Positions 25,474 to 32,514 of a stretch of 64,000 bases of DNA are shown here, one piece after another; the stretch's first letter is position 1, and every line of letters starts with the position of its first letter. Source of the DNA: G963677085 sp963677085. Lineage in GTDB: Bacteria; Planctomycetota; Planctomycetia; Pirellulales; Thermoguttaceae. A program made the translations under genes and the position numbers. The DNA lies in NCBI GenBank assembly GCA_963677085.2, contig CAXXFH010000006.1:496001-560000 (forward strand), given 5' to 3'. The notes under the pieces are model-generated. The model saw nothing but the letters and a program-made list of their open reading frames with translations. It did not search any database and was not told the DNA's origin.

Positions 25474-25890
25474 ATGTACCAACGATTCGCACACGTGACC
25501 GGTAGTCTCCTTTTGGCCGTTCTTTTGGCCGGTTGTGGAGGCAAATACGATTTGCATTCGGTTTGCGGCACAGTCACCCTGCAAGACGGCACCCCGCTGG
25601 ACAATGTGCAGGTGACGTTCAAGTCGAGCGACCCGCCGCTGACGGCTACCGCGACCACCGACGAACGAGGCCGTTACTGTTTGGGCACGCTCGAAGAGGG
25701 CGACGGGGCACCGGCAGGCAACTACCGCGTTTCCGTCGTGGATTTGTCGGTATCGGCCGACACGGATCACCCCAAGCCGTCGCGCATCGCACGTCGCTAC
25801 GGCGTCTCCGGCCAGTCTGGCCTTCAGGTTGTCGTCCCCTCGGACGACGGCAACTACGATCTTCAGCTCGAACGGCCCGAACGGCGCTGA
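25474..25890 (+). CDS. Small lipoprotein (3)
   Basis: 138 residues from ATG 25474. Signal peptide ending in lipobox LLAGC; the mature part has CGTVTLQDGTPLDNVQVTFKS, TDERGRYCLGTLEEGDGAPAGNYRVSVV and a closing SGLQVVVPSDDGNYDL, a carboxypeptidase-regulatory/transthyretin-like sandwich. Paralogous to the lipoprotein at 23920. The 120-base spacer after the DUF1559 stop contains a CCCTCTCC...GGAAGAGGGG hairpin, itself a common repeat. Confidence 0.82.
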   Translation: MYQRFAHVTGSLLLAVLLAGCGGKYDLHSVCGTVTLQDGTPLDNVQVTFKSSDPPLTATATTDERGRYCLGTLEEGDGAPAGNYRVSVVDLSVSADTDHPKPSRIARRYGVSGQSGLQVVVPSDDGNYDLQLERPERR

Positions 25891-26004
25891 GCGAAGATTG
25901 CCATCCAACAATCGTCCTTCGCTGGCGAATACCCACCAGGATTTCCCCCGCCAATGGCAGGCGGCGGTTGGTCGTTGCGCCGTGCGCGGTTACCATGGAG
26001 AGGC

Positions 26005-26095
26005 CAGTGCTTTGTCAACTTTTAGTTGGGTGCCACTGGCTGCTTGTCAGCCAGTGCTGAACACGGGCATGCAAGCTGCCCGTGGCCTCCCCTTA
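26005..26095. repeat. Dispersed repeat with TIR-like end CAGTGCTTTGTCAA
   Basis: CAGTGCTTTGTCAA (26005-26018) matches the 14-bp end of the element at 3965 except for its first base. It is followed by GGGTGCCACTGGCTGCTTGTCAGCCAGTG and a CGGGCA...TGCCCG hairpin. No second terminal repeat was found, so the copy is partial. Confidence 0.6.
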
Positions 26096-26144
26096 TAAGT
26101 GACGATTGACAGAACGCCAGGTGAATCGCGACAGGAGAAAGTGC

Positions 26145-27947
26145 GTGTTTGGAAAAAGACACGAATCCACAGACGACAAGTCCAAGAAAGACAAGTCCAA
26201 GACCGGCGTCGGATGCCTGGCGCTCTTTTCCCTGCCATTTGCCGGCGTGGGGGTGTTCGCGGTCTGGATGGTCGTGTCGACCCTGCTCGACTACACGCGA
26301 ATGGGACACTGGGTGGAAGTTCTCTGTGAAATCCAAAAGGTGGAATTGGAAGAACACCACGACGAAGACGGCACAACCTACAAGGTCATCGCCCAGTATA
26401 GCTACACCTACCAGGACCGTCGCTACACGGGCGAACGCGTCGCCATCCATGGCGGCAGCGACAACGTCGGTTCGTTTCACCAGCGGAAGTATCGAGAGCT
26501 GAGACAGTACCAGCAAAACGGCCGACCGTTTCGCTGCTTCGTCAATTTGGAGGATCCGTCGGACGCCATTCTCTACCGGCAACTGCGATGGGAGATACTG
26601 GGGTTTTACACCCTGTTTGCTCTTGTTTTCGGTGGCGTGGGCTTTGGACTATTGGGCGGCTCCCTGTGGGCCTCACGGAAGCTGCGCGCCGAAGGCCAAC
26701 TCGTCGAGCAACATCCCGGCGAGCCCTGGCGATGGAAGGAAGAGTGGGCCGGTGGCGAAATCCGTTCGTCGAACAAGGCCCGACTAATTGGGGCTTTGCT
26801 GTTTGCCACTTTCTGGAACCTGGTTTCCGCGCCCGTGCTGTTTTTCGTGCCCGGGGAAGTGCTCGACAACGGCAACAAACTGGCCCTGTTGGGATTTCTG
26901 TTCCCGCTGGTGGGCGTCGGACTGATTGCCTGGGCGTTGTACGAAGTGCTCCGCTGGCGAAAGTATGGGCCGTCGATCTTCCGAATGGCCTCGGTGCCCG
27001 GCGTGCTCGGTGGGAGCCTGGCTGGCGTGGTACAAACTTCGGCCAAAGTGTTTCCGGCGGAGGGCTATCGCGTGAAGCTCTCGTGCATCTGCAAGACCAC
27101 CTCGGGCGAGGACACCACGGAGGAAACGCTTTGGGACGACGAGCAACTCATCGAGCGCGAGTTGCAGGGCACCGATTTCCAGCGGTCGGCCATTCCCGTG
27201 ATGTTTGCTGTTCCGTACGACTTGCCCGCGTCGACGACCGACGACGGCAACCGCCAGATCACCTGGCGGCTGGAGGTTTCGGCGGCCACGCCGGGGATCG
27301 ATTATCGGGCGACGTTCGACGTGCCCGTTTTTAAGACGGAGGAAAGCCAACCCGATTTCAAGCTCGACGACTCGCTGATCGAACAATACGCCGCCCCGCG
27401 CGACGCGGGGCAGGAGTTCGCGGCGACAGGCATCACACGGCTGCCGGCTCCCGGCGGCCAGGGCGATCGGTTCATCTTTCCCATGGGGCGACATCCGGGC
27501 GTCATCTTCAGTCTGGGTCTTTTTCTGACCGTCTGGAGTGGTGCGATCATATTGATGTGGTGTTGGAGCGCACCATTAATCTTTCCGGTTGTTTTCGGTT
27601 TGTTTGATTTGATCCTCGTCGTAGCCGTCTTGGATTTAGTGTTCTATCAAAGCACCGTCGACATATCACCCCATTCTTTGATAATCCGGGGCGGTCCGTT
27701 CGGAATTGGGCGAACGAGAATCGTCGCCGCCGATCAGATTAAGGAAATTCAGACGCCTCAGGGAATGCAATCCGGCACATCGGTATTCTTCAACATCGTG
27801 GCAGCCACGACTGACGGTCGGAAGGTCACCCTCGGCAAACGCCTCCGCGGCCGCCGCGCGGCCGAATGCGTTGTTGGAGAATTGAAAAAGTCGCTGGGGC
27901 GGGTGGACAAAGCGGAAAGCGGAGAGCGGAAAGCGGAGCGGGAGTGA
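26145..27947 (+). CDS. DUF3592-type multi-pass membrane protein
   Basis: 600 residues from GTG 26145, which has AGGAG seven bases upstream; the frame extends to a TTG at 26106 without a ribosome site. A basic N-terminus leads to a helix (GCLALFSLPFAGVGVFAVWMVV), then the DUF3592 core: WVEVLCEIQKVELEEH, YKVIAQYSYTYQDRRYTGERV and FVNLEDPSDAILYR. Three further helix regions lie around residues 150-175, 215-275 and 460-510. A central ~190-residue soluble part contains IPVMFAVPYDLPAST. The C-terminal part (YQSTVDISPHSLIIRGGPFG) resembles a PH-like fold. Function unknown. Confidence 0.78.
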   Translation: MFGKRHESTDDKSKKDKSKTGVGCLALFSLPFAGVGVFAVWMVVSTLLDYTRMGHWVEVLCEIQKVELEEHHDEDGTTYKVIAQYSYTYQDRRYTGERVAIHGGSDNVGSFHQRKYRELRQYQQNGRPFRCFVNLEDPSDAILYRQLRWEILGFYTLFALVFGGVGFGLLGGSLWASRKLRAEGQLVEQHPGEPWRWKEEWAGGEIRSSNKARLIGALLFATFWNLVSAPVLFFVPGEVLDNGNKLALLGFLFPLVGVGLIAWALYEVLRWRKYGPSIFRMASVPGVLGGSLAGVVQTSAKVFPAEGYRVKLSCICKTTSGEDTTEETLWDDEQLIERELQGTDFQRSAIPVMFAVPYDLPASTTDDGNRQITWRLEVSAATPGIDYRATFDVPVFKTEESQPDFKLDDSLIEQYAAPRDAGQEFAATGITRLPAPGGQGDRFIFPMGRHPGVIFSLGLFLTVWSGAIILMWCWSAPLIFPVVFGLFDLILVVAVLDLVFYQSTVDISPHSLIIRGGPFGIGRTRIVAADQIKEIQTPQGMQSGTSVFFNIVAATTDGRKVTLGKRLRGRRAAECVVGELKKSLGRVDKAESGERKAERE

Positions 27948-28277
27948 AGCAACTGCGCTACCACTCGTTCCGAAGCTCCGGCTTGGGAACCAGGAAAAGG
28001 CGACGCCTCGTTGTTCATTGAAGAATTCTCTCGCCAAGGCGCCAAGACGCGAAGAATGAGAGGCTTTCTCTTCGCGTCTTGGCGCCTTGGCGAGAACTAT
28101 TTCCTTCCTTTTTCACGTTTGCCAAACAGGCATCGTCGTATCGTGGAGCCTTTCGGTCTCGCCTTCCTTCGTGGTTTTTATCTGCTCACCTGAGCCTATT
28201 GCAACGAAAAACCTTCGGTTTTCTGCGAGGCTAGATGTGTAGACACCTATGCTCCAAGGGGCGAGGGGAGAATGTTT
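27948..28277. repeat. Intergenic region with 24-bp perfect-arm palindrome
   Basis: Arms 28031-28054 (TCGCCAAGGCGCCAAGACGC...) and 28070-28093 are perfect complements with a 15-base spacer; a GTTCCGAAGCTCCGGCTTGGGAAC repeat lies at 27968-27991. No T-run follows, so this looks like a REP/MITE-type sequence rather than a terminator, though it may end transcripts from both sides between the convergent genes. No gene seen. Confidence 0.7.
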
Positions 28278-30647
28278 TTAAGGTGCGTTCTTAAACTTCA
28301 CCTCGTAGCTCTGGCCCGCCTTCAACTCGACAACCTCGGGCCCGTCGAGCTGTTGGCCTGCCGGGGCACGTAGGGTGAACTTCCCGTCGCGCCGGGCCCG
28401 CAGCACGGCCCGGGTGGCGAGGCCGTCGTTCCACTGGATATCTACTTCCAGCCCACCCCGTGCGCAAAGGCCCTCGACCGAGCCGGTCGGCCAGGCTTTC
28501 GGCAGCGCGGGCAGTAGAGCAATCGTGAAGCCTCGCTGAGGGTCGCCGTCGTGGCTTTGCAGCAGCATCTCGGCCACGCCGGCCGTGCCGCCATAGTTGC
28601 CGTCGATCTGGAACGGCGGATGGTTGTCGAACAGGTTCGGGTTGGTCGACTTCCGTAACAGGGCGACGATGTTTTCGTGGCACTTCTCGGCGTCCTTCAG
28701 GCGTGCCCAAAAGTTGATGATCCACGCCCGACTCCAGCCGGTGTGGCCGCCGCCGTGCGAGAGCCGGTATTCGAGCGACTTGCGCGCGGCCGCCGCCAAC
28801 TCGGGCGTGCTTTCCAGGCTGATTTGCCGGCTGGGGTGCAGCCCATACAAGTGCGACATGTGCCGGTGGCCCGGCTCGGGTTCCTCGAACTCTTCGCACC
28901 ATTCCAGTAGACGGCCGTCGGAGCCGATTTGCGGCGTGGCCAATCGCTCTCGGGCGGTGCGCACTTGGCGGACGAAGTCGTCGTCGATGCCCAACACGGT
29001 GGCTGCTTCCAGCACATTGGTGAACAGGTCCCAGACGATTTCCTGGTCCATGGCCGGGCCCATGCTCAGGTTGGCCACTTGGCCGTCGGGCGTGCGGAAG
29101 CGATTTTCCGGCGAACTCGACGGCCCGGAAACCAGCTTGCCCGTGCGCGGGTTCTCGACGAGAAAGTCGAGGAAGAACTCGGCCGCCTCTTTGAGGATCG
29201 GGTAGCCGCGCTTGGCCAATTGCTCGCGGTTGCCCGTGTAAAGGTAATGCTCCCAAACGTCGCGCGTACACCAAGCGGCGCAGGTGGGCGTCATCCCGTA
29301 GACGACCGCGCCGATGGGACTGGTCCACCACCAGGCGTCGGTTGTGTGATGGGCCACGAAACCGCGGCAGCCGTACACGTCGCGGGCCGTTTGCCGACCT
29401 TGCGGCCGCAGGTTGTCGATCAAGTCGAAATACGGCTGGTGGCATTCGGCCAGGTTGCAGACCTCGGCCGGCCAGTAGTTCATCTGGATGTTGATGTTGA
29501 TGTGGTAATCGCAGTTCCAAGGGGCCGCGATGTGTTCGCACCAAAGACCTTGCAGGTTCGACGCCATGCAGCCGGGGCGCGAGCAGCTTATCAGCAGATA
29601 GCGACCGTATTGGAAGTACAGCGCGACAAGGCCCGGGTCGGTGCCGCCGCTTTTGACGGCTTCCAGACGTCGGTCGGTGGGAAGTTTTTCGGCTGCGGTG
29701 GCCGCCGCTTCGTCGGCACCGTGAAGCGTTAGCCGTACGCGGCGGAACAATCGCTGATGTTCGGCCATATGAGGGGCGAGCAAAGTTTCGTACGGTTTCT
29801 TTGCGGCCGCGTCGAGCTGCTGTTGCGAGCGTTCGCCGGGCGTGGCGTCGAGGTTCGGGTAGTTCGTGTCGGCCGCCAACAGCAGGACGACCGAATCGGC
29901 CCGGTCGATCTTCAACTGTTCGCCGTCGGCGGTGAGCTTGCCGCCTTGGGGGATCGCTTTCAGTCGGGCGACGAATTTCACGCCCTTGTACTGCTCGCCG
30001 TGGGCGGCCTGGCCGGTCATGGTGATTTGGTCGCCGGCGGCCGCGATGCTTTGCACGCCCTCGGGCCGGGTCAGGCGGGCGGCGAAACTGATCTCGCCCG
30101 GCTTGTCGGCCGTGAGCCGCACGACCAATACCTGATCGACGGGGCTGGCAAACACTTCGCGGGTGAAGCGGGTGTCGCCCTGGCGATAGGTGGTTCGCAC
30201 GACGGCCGTGTCGAGATCCAACTGGCGACGGTAGTCGGTCACCGGCATGTCGCTTTTGGGTTGTTCGAGCCACAGATCGCCCAGCGTCTGGTAGCTGCGA
30301 ATCCAGCGAGGGCCCATGAACTCGTTTTGGATGATCCGCTGCCCTTCGACGTACTTGCCCTCGAAGAACAACCGCCGCGCCTCGGGCAGGTGCTTGTAGG
30401 CGCCTTTGCGATCGCGGTTTTGCGGCGAGCCGGCCCAGACGGTGTCTTCGTTGAGCTGGATGCGCTCGCGGTCGACGGTGCCAAAGACCATGCCGCCGAG
30501 TCGCCCGTTGCCCACCGGCAGGGCTTCGAGCCAGTTAGCGGCCGGCTTGTCGTACCAGAGCACGCAATCCGACGTGGCAGCCGTGGCCGCTTGGTCGCAG
30601 CAGGCCGCCAGCAACATGAGCGCAAAGATTCGAGCGGTTGTCGTCAT
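28278..30647 (-). CDS. GH95 family alpha-L-fucosidase, exported (1)
   Basis: 789 residues with a signal peptide (MTTTARIFALMLLAACC...). The GH95 layout is complete: N-terminal beta domain opening LWYDKPAANWLEALPVGNGRLGGMVFG and INLNEDTVWAG-type block (QLNEDTVWAGSP), an (alpha/alpha)6 barrel with HININIQMNYWPAEVCNLAEC, the SPENRF block and HPPFQIDGNYGGTAGV, and a C-terminal beta domain. In the characterised Bifidobacterium enzyme the Asn pair, the Glu of SPEN and the Asp of QIDGN correspond to catalytic residues; all are present. The family hydrolyses terminal alpha-1,2-linked L-fucose (some members act on L-galactose) by inversion. Last gene of a minus-strand block with GH29 and a second GH95. 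Confidence 0.93.
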   Translation of the reverse strand: MTTTARIFALMLLAACCDQAATAATSDCVLWYDKPAANWLEALPVGNGRLGGMVFGTVDRERIQLNEDTVWAGSPQNRDRKGAYKHLPEARRLFFEGKYVEGQRIIQNEFMGPRWIRSYQTLGDLWLEQPKSDMPVTDYRRQLDLDTAVVRTTYRQGDTRFTREVFASPVDQVLVVRLTADKPGEISFAARLTRPEGVQSIAAAGDQITMTGQAAHGEQYKGVKFVARLKAIPQGGKLTADGEQLKIDRADSVVLLLAADTNYPNLDATPGERSQQQLDAAAKKPYETLLAPHMAEHQRLFRRVRLTLHGADEAAATAAEKLPTDRRLEAVKSGGTDPGLVALYFQYGRYLLISCSRPGCMASNLQGLWCEHIAAPWNCDYHININIQMNYWPAEVCNLAECHQPYFDLIDNLRPQGRQTARDVYGCRGFVAHHTTDAWWWTSPIGAVVYGMTPTCAAWCTRDVWEHYLYTGNREQLAKRGYPILKEAAEFFLDFLVENPRTGKLVSGPSSSPENRFRTPDGQVANLSMGPAMDQEIVWDLFTNVLEAATVLGIDDDFVRQVRTARERLATPQIGSDGRLLEWCEEFEEPEPGHRHMSHLYGLHPSRQISLESTPELAAAARKSLEYRLSHGGGHTGWSRAWIINFWARLKDAEKCHENIVALLRKSTNPNLFDNHPPFQIDGNYGGTAGVAEMLLQSHDGDPQRGFTIALLPALPKAWPTGSVEGLCARGGLEVDIQWNDGLATRAVLRARRDGKFTLRAPAGQQLDGPEVVELKAGQSYEVKFKNAP

Positions 30648-31024
30648 GGTGGTTATCCTTGGTTATGCAATTTCACTCGTCATATCCCTCGTTCCGAAGT
30701 CGGGCTGGATCTCTCGCAACCAGATTAACCACGGAGACACGGAGGTCACTGAGAAGCGAAGACTTGCTGTGAACCGATAGCTGCCTAGCTGCTGAAGACT
30801 GTCGAAAAAATCTCCATAAGTTTGTCCGTGCAAACGACTTCGTGGTACAAAACTGCAATAGGTTGTTTTCCGAGCAAAAATTCTAGCGACCAACGGGAGC
30901 GGGTTTTTGCCTCGGTGCGGTAGCACCGTTTTGACTGGTGGCCCTGCTGCCCCGTGATCTCCGTGCCTCCGTGGTGAAAATCCGGAGCAACGTTTAGGAA
31001 TTAGTTGGGTAAAAGGAGACCTAC
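30648..31024. repeat. 377-bp spacer with nested dispersed repeats
   Basis: No gene seen. CCACGGAGACACGGAGG near 30730 and CTCCGTGCCTCCGTGG near 30957-30973 form an inverted pair of a phrase common in environmental genomes. Between them, 30886-30956 is the copy of the 1749-1819 repeat with core GCGACCAACGGGAGC. The spacer separates the two fucosidase genes, so the downstream GH95 gene may have its own promoter. Confidence 0.6.
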
Positions 31025-32500
31025 TCACTTCTCCCGCGGCGAGGCCTTGAATAGCCCGAATTCGCGGATCGTCGGGCAGTCGCGGCTTTGCTCGATGGTC
31101 AGCCGCACGCGGTCGGCGGTCACCTCGGGGAAACGCAGCAGCCGTTTGTAGCCGATGGTGGTCGCCTGGGCGATCTCGCGCCACTGGTGGCTCCCGGCGG
31201 CTTGGCCTTCCACTCGGGCTTCGAGCTTGAACTGCTCGACGCGCTGTCCTTGGGTAAACATTTCCTGGACCATGGCCCGATCGAACGTGACTGGTTTGCC
31301 CAGGTCGATTTCGAGCGTCGCTTCGGCAACGTCTTCCGGCGTGGTCCAGTACGTCGTGCCGTCGCCGTCGGTCACGGCGGCCGGGTTGAAGCCGTTGCGC
31401 GAAGTGTTAGCCGAAACTTTGGCCCCGGCGGCCAAGTTGGTCTTGAAGGTTTCGTCCAACACGGCGCGGAACTCTTTCAGTCGAGCAACGTCGTTTTCGT
31501 GGATCAGCCCACGGCGGTCGGGCGGCAGGTTCAGCAGCAACACGGAATTGCGGCCCACCGAGCGGTAGTAGATGTCTAGCAAGTGCGAGAGCGACTTGAC
31601 CTTGTCGTCCTGGCTGGCATGGTAGAACCAGCCGGGACGGATCGATACGTCGCACTCGGCCGGACGCCATTGGAACGACTTGGCGCCCACAAGATACTTC
31701 CGGTTGCCCCGATCTTTGGTCCGGTTGGAGGTGGCGTCGGGCTCCGGAAACACGCTCCACTCGCTCTCGCGAGCGAGGCCGTCTTCGTTGCCGACCCAGC
31801 GGATGTCGCGGCCCATGATGGCCGTCAACGCGTGGGGTTGCAGTTCCTCGATCAGCCGGAAGTAGCCGGCGAAATCATACTGCTGCCGCTTGCCGTTGGG
31901 GCCTTCGCCGCATGCGCCGTCCATCCAGACCTCGGTGATCGGGCCGTAGTTGGTCAGCAGTTCGCGGAGTTGGTTCTTATAGTAGTCGTTGTAAGCGTCG
32001 GTGCCGTAGGTCTGTTCGTGGCGATCCCAGGGCGAAAGGTAGATGCCGAACTTCAGGCCATACTTCTTACACGCTTCGGCCGTCTCCTTGACCACGTCGC
32101 CCTTGCCGTTTTTCCAGGGCGAGTTCTTCACGCTGTGTTCGGTGTACCTGCTCGGCCAAAGGCAGAAACCGTCGTGGTGCTTGGCCGTGAGAATCAGCAG
32201 TTTCATGCCGGCCTCTTTGCACACGCGGGCCCATTGTTCGGGATCGAGTTCGGTGGGATTGAAGATTGCGGGATCTTCCTTGCCGTCGCCCCATTCGCGA
32301 TCGGTGAAGGCGTTGACCGTGTAGTGGACGAAGCAGATAAACTCCATCTCTTGCCACGCGGCCTGCTCAGGCGAGGGCGTCACCCGGGCGGCGGCGCGGA
32401 GGATGTCTTTCGGGATGTCGACCTCGTCGGCCCGTAGCAGCGGGGCGATCGTTGTGACGAGCAGTAGAACGGCGAATGGGAATGCAGAACACGTTTTCAC
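31025..32500 (-). CDS. GH29 family alpha-L-fucosidase, exported
   Basis: 491 residues; signal peptide MKTCSAFPFAVLLLVTTIAP, cleavage near LLRA-DE. The GH29 TIM barrel shows HYTVNAFTDREWGDG, GMKLLILTAKHHDGFCLWPS, YGLKFGIYLSPWDRHEQ and the nucleophile block EVWMDGACGEG (Asp after WM). A C-terminal ~140-residue galactose-binding-like/F5-8C domain begins around SANTSRNGFNP and includes YWTTPEDVAEATLEIDLG. Retaining exo-fucosidase, periplasmic or secreted. It starts 14 bases after the end of the GH95 gene at 32515, so the two are one transcript. The GKxD/HHDG residues support activity. Confidence 0.92.
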   Translation of the reverse strand: MKTCSAFPFAVLLLVTTIAPLLRADEVDIPKDILRAAARVTPSPEQAAWQEMEFICFVHYTVNAFTDREWGDGKEDPAIFNPTELDPEQWARVCKEAGMKLLILTAKHHDGFCLWPSRYTEHSVKNSPWKNGKGDVVKETAEACKKYGLKFGIYLSPWDRHEQTYGTDAYNDYYKNQLRELLTNYGPITEVWMDGACGEGPNGKRQQYDFAGYFRLIEELQPHALTAIMGRDIRWVGNEDGLARESEWSVFPEPDATSNRTKDRGNRKYLVGAKSFQWRPAECDVSIRPGWFYHASQDDKVKSLSHLLDIYYRSVGRNSVLLLNLPPDRRGLIHENDVARLKEFRAVLDETFKTNLAAGAKVSANTSRNGFNPAAVTDGDGTTYWTTPEDVAEATLEIDLGKPVTFDRAMVQEMFTQGQRVEQFKLEARVEGQAAGSHQWREIAQATTIGYKRLLRFPEVTADRVRLTIEQSRDCPTIREFGLFKASPREK

Positions 32501-32514
32501 TGGTTGACTCCTGT

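Noticed and set aside
28291..30273. 660-residue minus-strand open frame in another phase of the GH95 gene
   Set aside because: Arg/Pro-rich composition typical of a shadow frame in GC-rich coding DNA; the overlapping GH95 protein has full family motifs.
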